From: Marinomonas rhizomae
GTDB lineage: Bacteria > Pseudomonadota > Gammaproteobacteria > Pseudomonadales > Marinomonadaceae
Length of the DNA stretch: 64,000 bases
Assembly: GCF_024397855.1 (NCBI RefSeq)
Contig: NZ_CP073343.1
Coordinates: 4,030,001 to 4,094,000, forward strand
Reading direction: 5' to 3'
Shown: positions 30,829-40,876 of the stretch, one piece after another
Numbering within the stretch: position 1 is the first letter of the stretch
Layout: every line of letters starts with the position of its first letter
The notes under the pieces: generated by a model
Database searches by the model: none
What the model was told of the DNA's origin: nothing
Seen by the model: only the letters and a program-made list of their open reading frames with translations
Position numbers and translations under genes: made by a program

Positions 30829-32088
30829 GTACTCTTTTTTAACTTCACCTAGGATACGCACACCAAGACCTGGTCCTGGGAAAGGATGACGGTAAACCAT
30901 GTCGTATGGCAGGCCTAGTTCAAGACCCAGTTTACGCACTTCGTCTTTGAACAACTCACGAAGTGGTTCAACCAAGGCCATTTTCATATCTTCTGGCAAG
31001 CCACCTACGTTGTGGTGGGACTTGATCACGTGCGCGCCACCAGTTTTACCCGCTGCGGATTCGATTACGTCAGGGTAAATCGTACCTTGCGCTAGGAAGT
31101 CGATGCCATCCAATTTAGATGATTCTTCGTCGAAGATCTCAATAAAGGTATTACCAATGATCTTACGTTTTTTCTCAGGATCCGCTTCGTTTGCTAATTT
31201 GCCAAGGAACAAGTCTTCCGCATCAACACGGATGACTTTAACGCCCATGTTGTCTGCAAACATTTTCATTACTTGATCGCCTTCGTTCAAACGAAGCAAA
31301 CCGTTATCTACGAATACACACGTCAATTGGTCGCCAATCGCTTTATGAAGCAATGCCGCTACCACTGAAGAATCCACACCACCAGACAAGGCCAACAATA
31401 CTTTACTGTCGCCCACTTGCTCTTGCATGCGCTCGATAGCATCTTGTGCAATGTTTGCAGGTGTCCACAAAGTGTCGCAACCACAAATATCTACGATGAA
31501 ACGAGACAGAATACGGCCACCTTGTAACGTATGCGTTACTTCTGGGTGGAACTGTACACCGTAAAACTTCTTCGCTTCGTTCGCCATCGCAGCGATTGGA
31601 CAGCTATCCGTAGACGCCATCAAAGTGAAGTCTTCTGGCATAGCGATAACTTTATCGCCATGACTCATCCAAACATCAAGCAAAGCAACGCCATTGTTGG
31701 CAATGTGATCTTGGATTTCATCGAACAATGCTGGACCGTCATGCTTACGTATTTGTGCGTAACCAAACTCACGAATTTCAGAACCTTGAACCTTACCGCC
31801 CAATTGCTCTGCCATGGTTTGCATGCCGTAACAAATACCAAATACCGGCACACCCAATGTAAATACTGCTTCTGGAGCACGAGGAGAACCAGGCTCTGGA
31901 ACGGATTCAGGGCCACCAGCAAGGATGATACCTTTTGGATCAAAGTCGATGACTTCTTGATCTTCCATATCAAAAGCGCGAACTTCACAGTAAACACCGA
32001 TTTCACGAACACGACGTGCAATCAGCTGAGTGTACTGAGAACCGAAATCAAGAATAAGAATTTTATGAGCGTGGATATCTTGCGACAT
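30511..32088 (-). CDS. guaA: GMP synthase (glutamine-hydrolysing)
   Basis: Converts XMP to GMP. 525 residues: an N-terminal class I glutaminase with the nucleophile in [12 protein letters not shown] and the FHPEVTHT motif, the ATP-pyrophosphatase P-loop [14 protein letters not shown], and a C-terminal dimerisation domain ending PPATIEWE. Intact. Downstream of guaB with a hairpin between them. The 3' end is the insertion point for accessory DNA; the reconstituted end keeps the normal protein sequence. Confidence 0.98.
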   Translation of the reverse strand: MSQDIHAHKILILDFGSQYTQLIARRVREIGVYCEVRAFDMEDQEVIDFDPKGIILAGGPESVPEPGSPRAPEAVFTLGVPVFGICYGMQTMAEQLGGKVQGSEIREFGYAQIRKHDGPALFDEIQDHIANNGVALLDVWMSHGDKVIAMPEDFTLMASTDSCPIAAMANEAKKFYGVQFHPEVTHTLQGGRILSRFIVDICGCDTLWTPANIAQDAIERMQEQVGDSKVLLALSGGVDSSVVAALLHKAIGDQLTCVFVDNGLLRLNEGDQVMKMFADNMGVKVIRVDAEDLFLGKLANEADPEKKRKIIGNTFIEIFDEESSKLDGIDFLAQGTIYPDVIESAAGKTGGAHVIKSHHNVGGLPEDMKMALVEPLRELFKDEVRKLGLELGLPYDMVYRHPFPGPGLGVRILGEVKKEYADILRRADAIFIEELRNAGWYEKTSQAFAVFLPVKSVGVVGDGRRYEYVVALRAVETIDFMTARWAHLPYDLLEKVSGRIINEIEHISRVTYDVSSKPPATIEWE

Positions 32089-32169
32089 TATTAGCCATTC
32101 CTTTCACTCTACTCAAAGAATTCAGTCTTATCGTAGAAGTAATCAATAAAATAGTAAGAGCAATAAATA

Positions 32170-32198
32170 AAGATGGGGCGTCTTAAACGCCCCATCTC
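32170..32198 (-). terminator. guaB-guaA intergenic hairpin
   Basis: AGATGGGGCGT and ACGCCCCATCT form an 11-bp stem with a small loop just after guaB. Followed on the minus strand by TTATTTATT. Probably a partial terminator that sets guaA below guaB, or guaA has its own promoter in the remaining 80 bp. Confidence 0.75.
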
Positions 32199-32217
32199 GG
32201 TTTCAATTTATCTCGCC

Positions 32218-33684
32218 TTAACCGACGTGATAATTTGGTGCCTCTTGAGTGATAGTCACATCATGGACGTGGCTTTCACGCATACCTGCACCGGTAATTT
32301 TAGAAAACTGCGTTTTGGTACGCATGGTTTCAATATCAGCGGAGCCAGTGTAACCCATGGAAGAGCGAACCCCACCCATAAGCTGATGAACAACAGCCAC
32401 CATTGGACCTTTAGAAGGTACACGGCCTTCAATGCCTTCTGGAACCAACTTTTCAACGCTGCTTGAGTCTTGGAAGTAGCGGTCACTAGAGCCTTGCGCT
32501 TGGGACATTGCACCCAATGACCCCATGCCTCGGTAGGCTTTATAGGCACGACCTTGGAACAAGACAACTTCACCTGGCGCCTCATCAGTACCAGCAAGCA
32601 GACCGCCAACCATGATAACGCTCGCGCCAGCTGCAATCGCTTTACTGATATCACCAGAAAAACGCACACCGCCATCAGCGATAACAGGGATACCACGAGG
32701 GTCCATTACTTCAGCAACATTTGCCACCGCACTGATTTGAGGAACACCCACACCAGAAACGATACGCGTAGTACAGATAGAACCAGGGCCAATACCCACT
32801 TTCACGCCATCTGCGCCCGCATCAGCTAGAGCAATTGCCGCTTCCGCTGTCGCGATATTACCGCCAATAACTTGAATATGAGGGAAATGTTCTTTTACCC
32901 AACGAACGCGATCAATAACACCTTTAGAATGACCATGCGCCGTATCAACAACAATGATATCAACGCCAGCATCAGACAAGGCTTTCACTCGATCGCCGGT
33001 ATCTGCGCCAGTACCAACAGCGGCACCAACACGTAAACGACCTTGATCGTCTTTACAAGCATGTGGGAAAGTCGTGGCTTTATTAAAGTCAGTCACCGTC
33101 ACCATGCCACGCAACTCAAATTGCTCATTAACAATCAGCACTTTCTCAATGCGATTTTCATGTAGCAACTTACGGATAGAGCCAGAAGAAGCACCTTCAA
33201 GCGCCGTAACAAGACGATCTTTTGGTGTCATAATGTCAGAGACTTTTTTGTCGAAATCTTTAACAAAACGCACATCACGACTGGTAACAATACCAACCAA
33301 ATCGGAACCTTGAACAACAGGCACACTTGAGATGCTATTCGCCGCGGTCAAATCCATAAGATCTTGAACGCTGGCTTCAGGATTAATGGTTACAAGGTCA
33401 CGAACGATACCACTTTCGAATTTTTTCACTCGGCGAACTTCGCGAGCTTGCTCTTCGATAGTCAAGTTTTTGTGCACAATGCCTATGCCACCTTCTTGAG
33501 CCAGAGCAATCGCCATGCGATGTTCGGTAACGGTATCCATCGCTGAAGACGTCAGTGGAATATTTAGCTCGATGTCTTTAGTGATTTTCGTTTTGAGGCT
33601 AACATCCTTAGGAAGAACTTCGGAATAGCCGGGGATAAGCAGTACGTCGTCAAACGTTAAAGCTTCTTGCACGATTCGTAACAT
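32218..33684 (-). CDS. guaB: IMP dehydrogenase
   Basis: Oxidises IMP to XMP with NAD, the rate-limiting step of GMP synthesis. 488 residues. The catalytic barrel has the cysteine loop [15 protein letters not shown], and two CBS regulatory domains are inserted at about 95-205 ([17 protein letters not shown] and [16 protein letters not shown]). The active-site flap has [10 protein letters not shown]. First gene of the guaBA unit, divergent from xseA with a short gap. Confidence 0.98.
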   Translation of the reverse strand: MLRIVQEALTFDDVLLIPGYSEVLPKDVSLKTKITKDIELNIPLTSSAMDTVTEHRMAIALAQEGGIGIVHKNLTIEEQAREVRRVKKFESGIVRDLVTINPEASVQDLMDLTAANSISSVPVVQGSDLVGIVTSRDVRFVKDFDKKVSDIMTPKDRLVTALEGASSGSIRKLLHENRIEKVLIVNEQFELRGMVTVTDFNKATTFPHACKDDQGRLRVGAAVGTGADTGDRVKALSDAGVDIIVVDTAHGHSKGVIDRVRWVKEHFPHIQVIGGNIATAEAAIALADAGADGVKVGIGPGSICTTRIVSGVGVPQISAVANVAEVMDPRGIPVIADGGVRFSGDISKAIAAGASVIMVGGLLAGTDEAPGEVVLFQGRAYKAYRGMGSLGAMSQAQGSSDRYFQDSSSVEKLVPEGIEGRVPSKGPMVAVVHQLMGGVRSSMGYTGSADIETMRTKTQFSKITGAGMRESHVHDVTITQEAPNYHVG

Positions 33685-33777
33685 AATGGGGAGTTTCCAA
33701 TGCCAACAAGGGTGTTAAGATGGCAAGTAATTCTACTCCTTTAGTTGCATTCGGTAAATCAAAACCACGAGAGATTG

Positions 33778-35124
33778 ATGAAAAATTTTACAACTTCTGC
33801 GTCACAAGAAACGGCTTTTACCGTATCGCAGCTAAATAGACAGATACAACAACTACTTGAAGCCAGTTTACCGTGGATTTTAGTCGAAGGTGAGATATCC
33901 AACCTCGCCAAGCCAGGCTCTGGTCATTGGTACTTTTCACTCAAAGATGACCGTGCACAAATACGCTGTGCCATGTTCAAAGGCAAAAACGCCGCTGTAC
34001 GCTTTAAGCCCAAAGATGGTGACATGGTTCGCTTGCGTGCTCGCGTCACTTTCTATGGTCCAAGAGGCGACTGCCAACTCAGTGTAGAAAGCATGGAGTC
34101 GGCAGGTGAAGGTGCATTACAACAGGCGTTTGAACGCTTAAAAAACAACTTACAAGCCGAAGGCCTTTTCGCACCAGAGCACAAAAAACCATTACCAACT
34201 AAACCAGAACGTGTTGCTATCATCACCTCGCCTGTCGGCGCTGCGGTTCGCGATATGATCATCGCCTTTCGTCGACGCTTTCCATTGACAGAACTCACCA
34301 TTCTACCTTCTTTAGTGCAAGGCCAAGATGCCTCTAAAAACATCTTACGACAACTACAACGAGCCGATGGCAGTGGGCACTTTGACGCTATTATTCTCGG
34401 TCGTGGTGGTGGTTCACTGGAAGACTTATGGAGTTTCAACGACGAACCCTTGGCACGCGCTATTTTTGCCGCCAACACGCCGATTGTATCGGCTGTTGGT
34501 CATGAAACCGACTTTACCATTGCGGATTTTGTCGCCGATGTTCGAGCCGCCACTCCAACCGCGGCGGCAGAGCTTTTAAGCCCAGACCGCAATCAATTAA
34601 TTAGACAAATCGAACAGCAAGAAAAGCAGCTTGTTCGACGCATGTCACGCATTCTCGAACAAAGTCAGCAACAGCTCGACTTTATGACCAAGCGCATTCG
34701 TCACCCAAAAGAGCGAATCGAGCAACAGCAAACTCAGCTAAACCAGCTTAAGCATCGCTTGCAACAAAGCATGCAACGCAAGGTGCTGGAGCAACAAAAC
34801 CATACTGCCAACCTAGCTCATCGACTGGAAAGAAACAGCCCAACTCGCCGTATCGATCAGGACAGACAAAAGTTAAAAGACATCGACGCTCGACTTGCTC
34901 GTGCACTGAGTAACACCTTAACCAACAAACAAACTGCCTTTGCTCGTATTATCGACAAGCTCAACCTCGTCAGCCCGCTAAACACCCTAGCCAGAGGCTA
35001 TGCTATTGCCTCGAAAGACGAACAGGTTATTCGTTCCGTTAAAGACGTTAAGAAAGGCGATGCTATTTCGGTAAGGGTGCAGGATGGAGTCATTTCGTGT
35101 GACGTAACATCAAGTCAAAGCTAA
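33778..35124 (+). CDS. xseA: Exodeoxyribonuclease VII large subunit
   Basis: 448 residues. An N-terminal OB fold (AFTVSQLNRQIQQLLE, then WILVEGEISNLAKPGSGHWYFSLKD) precedes the catalytic core with VAIITSPVGAAVRDMI, GRGGGSLEDLWSFNDE and SAVGHETDFTIADFVAD, followed by a long Q-rich coiled coil that carries the small subunits. The ATG at 33778 is preferred over an in-frame TTG at 33745. With the small subunit (xseB, not in the window) it degrades single-stranded DNA. Confidence 0.95.
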   Translation: MKNFTTSASQETAFTVSQLNRQIQQLLEASLPWILVEGEISNLAKPGSGHWYFSLKDDRAQIRCAMFKGKNAAVRFKPKDGDMVRLRARVTFYGPRGDCQLSVESMESAGEGALQQAFERLKNNLQAEGLFAPEHKKPLPTKPERVAIITSPVGAAVRDMIIAFRRRFPLTELTILPSLVQGQDASKNILRQLQRADGSGHFDAIILGRGGGSLEDLWSFNDEPLARAIFAANTPIVSAVGHETDFTIADFVADVRAATPTAAAELLSPDRNQLIRQIEQQEKQLVRRMSRILEQSQQQLDFMTKRIRHPKERIEQQQTQLNQLKHRLQQSMQRKVLEQQNHTANLAHRLERNSPTRRIDQDRQKLKDIDARLARALSNTLTNKQTAFARIIDKLNLVSPLNTLARGYAIASKDEQVIRSVKDVKKGDAISVRVQDGVISCDVTSSQS

Positions 35125-35139
35125 CAATATGCTCCAGTC

Positions 35140-35178
35140 AGTTTGTACCAAGCTCAATCAATAAGACTTGGTACAGAC
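35140..35178. terminator. Bidirectional hairpin between xseA and the chemoreceptor
   Basis: GTTTGTACCAAG and CTTGGTACAGAC form a 12-bp stem with one mismatch, centred between two convergent genes. No long T-run. Confidence 0.6.
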
Positions 35179-35190
35179 CATTAAATGCCA

Positions 35191-37119
35191 TCACGTCACT
35201 TTGAACAACTCGACTTTATCTTTTAAGTGTCTCATCTCTTCACCAATAGCATTGGTTGCTGCTCGACTTTGATTGAATAATTCGGCTGTCTGCTCGCTTT
35301 GTGCCGCCAACATAGACAAATGTTGGTTAATATCTTCCACTGAAGCGTTTTGAATACCCGCTCGTTCGGCGACCTGCTCATTCATATCGAATAATTGCTG
35401 CAAGAAGGCATCAAGCGTATTTACTTTTTCTGACACCAGCTTTTGACTGTCTAGGGTCTGAATACTTTTCTCACAGGCAACATCCATCTGCGATGTCACT
35501 TGAGTCGATGCACTTCTCAGCTGAGTAATGATACTTTGAATTTCATTGGTGGATTCGCTGGTTCGTTGCGACAGCATGCGAACTTCATCCGACACTACCG
35601 CAAAACCGCGACCATGCTCGCCCGCCCGAGCCGCTTCGATGGCCGCATTAAGAGCAAGCAAATTGGTCTGTTCTGAAATTGAGCTGATCACGTCCAAAAC
35701 AGAGACAATCTTCTCTATGTTGTCATTCAACTCGGTCAAACTGGTTTTGCTTTGTAACATATCGACTTCGAGCGCCTCTAGGAAAAGCAAACTACTCTGG
35801 ACTTCTTTATTCGCTTGCTGAAGCTCCGCATTACTTTGATCCGACAACTCACCCGCTTTGGTGGCTAAATCTTTTACCTGCGCACTCTGCTCAGTGATGT
35901 CTTGGGTAGAGTTAAAGATCTGATCTACCGATTGCTTCTCAGCCTCAGAGGCTTGGGAAAGTTCATCCACCTGTTGATGCAAACCTTCAATCGCACCATC
36001 TGTCGTTTTAACCGCGTCATTCACTGTCGTCATTGACCCTTTTAACGTTTGCAGCAGTGAATTAATTGTCTCTGCCAGGTCACCAATTTCCGCTTTATCG
36101 GTACTCTTGATTTGATAACTGAGATCTAAACTATCGGACACATAACGAACATCCTTGCCAATAGCGACAATGGGACGAGTCAGAGAGCCTATAACGAAAT
36201 GAAGAATGAGCAGAGAAATTAGAATAAAAACGATAGAGTAGAGAAACGCATTCTGTAACTGCGTATAAATCGGCGCCATAATTTGCTGTTTTGGTACCGC
36301 TAGCATGATATATCTATCTAACACTGACACCCACAATGAGCCAAGGTAATATACCTGTCCATTAATCGTTATATCATCAATGACAACGTCGGTTTTATTG
36401 TTAAGCAAGCTAGAAATATGGCTTTTATTGACCATTTCCATAAATGGAGAATCGCCTTTTGCTTGAATTACACCATCACTTGTTACTAACATGGCACGAC
36501 CTTGCTGGCCTACTTTAAGCTTCTGAACCATATTAATCAGCTTATCCGCTTTAATTCCAAGCCCTGCAACGGAATAGGGTTTATTGGTGTTCGGATCAAG
36601 ATCATCGCTGCGATAGTTAACAAACAGCATCTTATATTCATATTCTAAATTCAGTTCGTAATCTTGTCCTGTCGCCAAAAAATTTGGATAAAAATCTTTG
36701 AATGGATAGTCCGTTAACGGCGTCCTAAAAAAGTCTTTCTCATAGCCAAAATATTCCAAACCATTTGGACCATTTAAAACGTAAAAGGTCGAATCACTTC
36801 CTGCGATCTCTTTCACGGATTTCAGCTTAGCTGCTATAAACGCAATCTGGTTATCTGGCGCACCTTTACTCACCCAATCTTCAACGAAGTTGTCGTTTGT
36901 CATCAAATGGGAGGCTGTAATTAACGGAGTAATTTCTGTACTGATTTGCGAGGCTAGATTACTGAGATGGGTTGGTAAAACTTCTTTTTTTAGCTGTTCT
37001 AGTTCTGTGTCTAGTGTAGAAAGAGCCTGAGTACTGACAGAAACAACAGTACTAACAACAAGCAACACAGCAAGCACAGAAAACATGCGACTTCTAATGG
37101 ATAGACTTTGCCACTTCAT
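35191..37119 (-). CDS. Methyl-accepting chemotaxis protein (dCache type)
   Basis: 642 residues. First membrane helix near residues 12-30, a periplasmic sensor of about 260 residues with PAS-like features ([22 protein letters not shown], then [10 protein letters not shown]), a second helix ([18 protein letters not shown]), HAMP, then the signalling coiled coil with the hairpin tip [36 protein letters not shown]. The start at 37119 has AAGGA 7 nt upstream. No CheB/CheR-tethering pentapeptide at the C-terminus. Ligand unknown; cache domains often bind amino or organic acids. Confidence 0.93.
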   Translation of the reverse strand: MKWQSLSIRSRMFSVLAVLLVVSTVVSVSTQALSTLDTELEQLKKEVLPTHLSNLASQISTEITPLITASHLMTNDNFVEDWVSKGAPDNQIAFIAAKLKSVKEIAGSDSTFYVLNGPNGLEYFGYEKDFFRTPLTDYPFKDFYPNFLATGQDYELNLEYEYKMLFVNYRSDDLDPNTNKPYSVAGLGIKADKLINMVQKLKVGQQGRAMLVTSDGVIQAKGDSPFMEMVNKSHISSLLNNKTDVVIDDITINGQVYYLGSLWVSVLDRYIMLAVPKQQIMAPIYTQLQNAFLYSIVFILISLLILHFVIGSLTRPIVAIGKDVRYVSDSLDLSYQIKSTDKAEIGDLAETINSLLQTLKGSMTTVNDAVKTTDGAIEGLHQQVDELSQASEAEKQSVDQIFNSTQDITEQSAQVKDLATKAGELSDQSNAELQQANKEVQSSLLFLEALEVDMLQSKTSLTELNDNIEKIVSVLDVISSISEQTNLLALNAAIEAARAGEHGRGFAVVSDEVRMLSQRTSESTNEIQSIITQLRSASTQVTSQMDVACEKSIQTLDSQKLVSEKVNTLDAFLQQLFDMNEQVAERAGIQNASVEDINQHLSMLAAQSEQTAELFNQSRAATNAIGEEMRHLKDKVELFKVT

Positions 37120-37277
37120 AATAACGTCCTTATTATTCATTCTTATTGTAAAGTTATCGTCAAATACTACACCTCAGTTAATGACAAAAACAAACAATTT
37201 TCTTGCAACAAATAACAACGCCATTAACCAAAGAAAGCAATGACTCCAATCAAGAAAAATTTCATCTCTGAAAGTCT

Positions 37278-38642
37278 TCAAAACCCATAGCGCTCGATTT
37301 TCTTAATCAAGCCTTGTCGTGAAATACCCAGTTGCTTGGCGGCTTGAGTGCGGTTGCCTTGGCTTTTTTCTAAGGCTTGGGTAATTAGTCGAATTTCAAG
37401 GTCTCTAACTTGTTCATCTAACGTCGCATCGGTTGTTGTTACGCTTGTCATAGCGTGATGAACTGGTTCACCGCTGGGGTAAAGCAGCTGAATGTCTTCC
37501 ATGGTAATTTGCCCTTGCGGACAAATAGACGCGACGCTTTCCAGCGCATTCTTCAATTCCCGAACATTACCGGGCCATGTTTGATCTCTGAACCATTTCA
37601 CAGCTTCAGGACTGAGCTGTAATTGCTTAGTTTGCTGACTTTGCAAGCGCTGTAGAAATGACTGTAGTAACACAGGAACATCTTCGAGTCGCTCCGACAG
37701 CGCTTGGGTTTCAATATTGACGCCTTTAATGCGGTAATACAGATCCTCTCGGAAGCTGCCTTCGCGAACCTTCTCAACTAAATCGGCATTGGTCGCAGAG
37801 ATCACTCGAATGTCGATGTGCTTCTGCTCTCGTCCTCCAACAGGAAAGAAGGTACCTTCCTGCAACACCCGCAGCAACTTGACCTGCATGGCTAATGGCA
37901 TTTCGCCGATTTCATCCAAAAACAAGGTACCGCTATCGGCCAAACTCAATAAACCGACTTTGTCTTTTTCCGCCCCAGTAAAGGCGCCTTTCACGTAACC
38001 GAACAACTCGCTTTCTAATAAATCCGCCGGAATCGCGCCGCAATGCACAGAAACAAACGGCTTGGCTGCGCGATGACTCAAGTCATGCAAGGTACGAGAA
38101 ATGACCTCTTTGCCTGTACCCGATGGCCCAGTCACTAAGACCCGTACATCCGTCGGCGCAATTCGCTCCACCAGCGCCCTGACCTTTTGCGAACTCATCG
38201 AATGACCGATATACGCAGACGCACCTTGAGCGGATCCACTCACTTGTTTTAACTGAGTTAATTCACGTTCTAAGGTGGTTTTGGTGATGGCTCGGCGCAC
38301 TACAACCGCTAACATATCTGGGTCAATCGGCTTAGCAATAAAATCCCATGCGCCAAGCTCGATGGCTTTTAAGGCCAAGTCTCGATCGGCGTGGCCTGTG
38401 ATAATAATCACTGGGCGGCCAGCGAATTCATCCATAGCCTCCAAGGTCACTTGTGGATCAAAATGCGGTGGCATTGATAAATCCAATAACACCAAGTCTG
38501 CATCAAATTCCGCTAAAGCCGATTTGGCTTCGGCTAAACTCGCCGCCGTTTTCACATGGTAATCTTGGTTGGCTAACCAACGGCTCGCCAATTCACGAAA
38601 TGCGGGTTCGTCATCAACCAGTAATATTTTATTTTGTGTCAT
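37278..38642 (-). CDS. Sigma-54-dependent response regulator (NtrC family)
   Basis: 454 residues. Receiver domain with phospho-acceptor Asp54 (LVLLDLSMPP), AAA+ domain with Walker A GPSGTGKEV, the sigma-54 contact loop GAFTGA, Walker B LFLDEIGEM, and a C-terminal Fis-type HTH (RTQAAKQLGISRQGLIKKIE). All key residues are present, so it should activate RpoN promoters when phosphorylated. The start at 38642 overlaps the kinase 3' end by 14 nt. A sigma-54 promoter and paired palindromes lie just upstream of the kinase gene, before the divergent oxidase operon. Confidence 0.95.
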   Translation of the reverse strand: MTQNKILLVDDEPAFRELASRWLANQDYHVKTAASLAEAKSALAEFDADLVLLDLSMPPHFDPQVTLEAMDEFAGRPVIIITGHADRDLALKAIELGAWDFIAKPIDPDMLAVVVRRAITKTTLERELTQLKQVSGSAQGASAYIGHSMSSQKVRALVERIAPTDVRVLVTGPSGTGKEVISRTLHDLSHRAAKPFVSVHCGAIPADLLESELFGYVKGAFTGAEKDKVGLLSLADSGTLFLDEIGEMPLAMQVKLLRVLQEGTFFPVGGREQKHIDIRVISATNADLVEKVREGSFREDLYYRIKGVNIETQALSERLEDVPVLLQSFLQRLQSQQTKQLQLSPEAVKWFRDQTWPGNVRELKNALESVASICPQGQITMEDIQLLYPSGEPVHHAMTSVTTTDATLDEQVRDLEIRLITQALEKSQGNRTQAAKQLGISRQGLIKKIERYGF

Positions 38643-40545
38643 GGAATTCTCTATTTGAAAGCGCTGCGCCAGAAAAATGGCGAGGTAAAATAAGTTCAAA
38701 CGTCACCGGCCAAGCCAAATCAGAGCGGTGCCAAATCTTGCCACCATGGGCATCAACAATACGGCGCACAATGGCTAAACCAAGACCACTGCCGCCCGCT
38801 CGCTTAGTCACAAAGGGTTGAAACAAGGCTTCACCTTGTAAGCTTACATCGATTGCTGGTCCGTTGTTGTGGACGCGAATCACAAGCTGTTGGCCCTCTT
38901 CTTTGGCTTCAATAAACAACTTGCTATCGGGCGTGGAGCGTAAAAAAGACACGGCATTATCAATCAGGTTGATGAACACCTGCTGCAACCGTTGCGAGTC
39001 TGCCTCCAGCTCCAGCGTTTCCTCTATATCAAGCTCATAACTCACGCCTTCAAGCTGAGCTTGTGCCAATACGCTTGCAACCAATGATCGCAATGGCGTG
39101 GCAACAATTTGCAATGACAACCCACCTGAATACACCAACATGTCGCTCACTAAACGGTCGGCTCGCTTAAGCTGAGTCTGTATATGCTGGCGCGTATCCA
39201 CAGGCGCGTCATAAGCGGCCATGGAAATAATATTGAGCGGATTACGCAACTCGTGGGCCATTGCTGCTGACAAGCTGCCTAACTCAACCAAATGCTGTTC
39301 ATCCATGCGTTTTCGTTCCGCCACCGCCAAGGCCAACGACCTTTCCAACAAACCGCAGCTGGTCGTGAATAAAGACGCAAACACTTCCGCCGTAAGACGC
39401 ATACCTGGGCTGGCATCTTCCCAACCAATTAATACAAAGTGCCAATCAGACTCCGATCGAGACACCTGTATAGCCAACGCGTTATTCTGCCCTTTTACCG
39501 GATAGTCGCCATGTTGCAATTGAATCGCTACATTTTGTCTTATTTGTCGCGAAAGTAACTGCTCACCAACATTCGTCAATTCTGCCCAACCCCGAGCCTC
39601 TCTCAATTGTGTTGACCAAGTATCTAACACAGCTTCATTTAATAAAGCACCGGGGTAAATAAGCCGAGAAACCAGACGACTTAGAGGCTGATAAATCACC
39701 GCCGCAACCACCAAAATCAGCAAGGAATACAACCAGAGTTGCCAACTGGGTACATTGGCCAGCGCCTGCAAACCAATACGACCAGACACCACGCTGATGA
39801 CCGCGATCACACAGAGAATCACCAACATCATGGCAACCCAAAGCAAGGCCCGATTGGCAAAGGCATTAACCGACAAAATTTGATAGCGAACTACCGCATA
39901 AACCAACAATAGCAAATAGGTTGGCAGTAAGAGCATGGGATAGGGAAACCAGCTAATGCCAAAGGAAGGAAACACAAAACTGGTCGCTAACAACAAGCCC
40001 CAAGCGCCAACGCCAAACATGGCGAGAATGGAGCGTTTCTTATTACCAGAATGTCGATACCAACCAAACAACAACACCCCATGAGCCAAGATGCCGATCA
40101 ACACCGTATAGGCAAGATTCCATGTCCCCGCCTCGGTAAAGATAAAAAAGGAACGCGTGTCTAGCGTACTGATCGCATCTCCAGCGCCAATCCACCAGCT
40201 TTGTAATACCACAGCAAAACTGGTCAGATAAAACCAAGGCACTACTTGATATAAGCGTTCCAGCATAGGCTCTTTAACCGAGCCAGAGTTCACAAAACGA
40301 ATCGCAAAATGTAAGAAGAAGGTCGGCATCAACGGGTTGGCCAGAATGATATGAATACCAATTTGCTCGTAGCCTTGGAACAAGACCACATGCCCAAAGC
40401 ACCAAATCGCCATCATAATGGCAAAACCTGCCAGAGCTTGTAGATCACTTTGTTTTCTAGCTCGCCACAATAACCAGACCGCGACCAATACGCCGCACAC
40501 ACTGGTCACCAACATGGCCACTTCAAACATCAGGGAAAGTGTCAA
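38629..40545 (-). CDS. Multi-pass membrane sensor histidine kinase
   Basis: 638 residues from a TTG start that has GAGG 9 nt upstream; an ATG five codons later (40530) lacks a ribosome-binding site. About seven to eight membrane helices (8-28, 37-55, 66-85, 102-120, 142-162, 172-192, 200-220, 232-290) precede a GAF-like linker, then HisKA with His431 in AAMAHELRNPLN and a HATPase with GGSGLGLAIV. The layout resembles PrsK-type kinases. Partner of the overlapping NtrC-type regulator. A membrane-buried sensor beside a quinol oxidase operon suggests sensing of membrane redox state; inference. Confidence 0.9.
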   Translation of the reverse strand: MTLSLMFEVAMLVTSVCGVLVAVWLLWRARKQSDLQALAGFAIMMAIWCFGHVVLFQGYEQIGIHIILANPLMPTFFLHFAIRFVNSGSVKEPMLERLYQVVPWFYLTSFAVVLQSWWIGAGDAISTLDTRSFFIFTEAGTWNLAYTVLIGILAHGVLLFGWYRHSGNKKRSILAMFGVGAWGLLLATSFVFPSFGISWFPYPMLLLPTYLLLLVYAVVRYQILSVNAFANRALLWVAMMLVILCVIAVISVVSGRIGLQALANVPSWQLWLYSLLILVVAAVIYQPLSRLVSRLIYPGALLNEAVLDTWSTQLREARGWAELTNVGEQLLSRQIRQNVAIQLQHGDYPVKGQNNALAIQVSRSESDWHFVLIGWEDASPGMRLTAEVFASLFTTSCGLLERSLALAVAERKRMDEQHLVELGSLSAAMAHELRNPLNIISMAAYDAPVDTRQHIQTQLKRADRLVSDMLVYSGGLSLQIVATPLRSLVASVLAQAQLEGVSYELDIEETLELEADSQRLQQVFINLIDNAVSFLRSTPDSKLFIEAKEEGQQLVIRVHNNGPAIDVSLQGEALFQPFVTKRAGGSGLGLAIVRRIVDAHGGKIWHRSDLAWPVTFELILPRHFSGAALSNREFHDTK

Positions 40546-40549
40546 AATC

Positions 40550-40598
40550 GTAAACCTCGTTTACACCTAAAAGTGAGAAAATCGTAAACCTTTTTTAC
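40550..40598. promoter_or_regulatory. Tandem palindromes, candidate activator sites
   Basis: GTAAACCTCGTTTAC (40550-40564, perfect GTAAAC-N3-GTTTAC) and GTAAACCTTTTTTAC (40584-40598, one mismatch) are embedded in a larger direct repeat AAAATCGTAAACCT, with centres 34 bp apart, about three helical turns. They are about 95 and 130 bp upstream of the predicted start of the oxidase operon, normal distances for an NtrC-type activator. They also overlap the kinase gene's leader and ribosome-binding site, which would allow self-regulation. Confidence 0.7.
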
Positions 40599-40657
40599 AC
40601 TTCACGCAAAGACGAAAATTTTTCCTTTAAAATCAACAGTATAAATTTAACTAATAG

Positions 40658-40674
40658 TTGGCCTGTCCCTTGCT
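40658..40674 (+). promoter_or_regulatory. Sigma-54 promoter of the cio operon
   Basis: TTGGCCTGTCCCTTGCT matches the RpoN consensus YTGGCACGN4TTGCW with GG (40660-40661) and GC (40672-40673) exactly 10 bp apart; only the A and C of GCAC differ. Expected start near 40684. Confidence 0.75.
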
Positions 40675-40689
40675 ATAGGTAAAGCAAGC

Positions 40690-40703
40690 TTGATCTAAAT
40701 CAA
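40690..40703 (+). promoter_or_regulatory. FNR/ANR box
   Basis: TTGATCTAAATCAA is a perfect TTGAT-N4-ATCAA site. Centred at about +12 relative to the predicted sigma-54 start, so it should block, not help, transcription when oxygen is low. ANR repression of cio is known in Pseudomonas aeruginosa. Confidence 0.8.
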
Positions 40704-40731
40704 ACAATTTTCAAATGACAGGACAAACATC

Positions 40732-40848
40732 ATGAATGCTGGCTTTTTAATGACCGAAATCATCGCGCTTTTTAGCATTGTGGGCTTAGCCCTATTGCCT
40801 CTAGCGTTGCAACAAATGCGTGCTCAACGCGTTAAGAACAATTCCTAA
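40732..40848 (+). CDS. 38-aa single-helix membrane peptide before cioA
   Basis: Begins MNAGFLMTEIIALFSIV and ends with the basic tail QQMRAQRVKNNS: one membrane helix (about 4-26) with the positive end predicted inside. AGGA lies 8 nt before the ATG. The stop is 28 bp before cioA, and it lies after the predicted sigma-54 start, so it is the first gene of the operon. Possibly an assembly or accessory subunit like CydX, but it is on the opposite side of the operon from the known small subunit. Not recognised. Confidence 0.65.
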   Translation: MNAGFLMTEIIALFSIVGLALLPLALQQMRAQRVKNNS

Positions 40849-40876
40849 GTCCATCTTATTTTAAACGGGAGTTGCC

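Noticed and set aside
40655..40690. Sigma-70 promoter for the oxidase operon (TTGGCC with TATAGG)
   Set aside because: The two hexamers are only about 10 bp apart, too close for sigma-70, while the sigma-54 spacing is exact.
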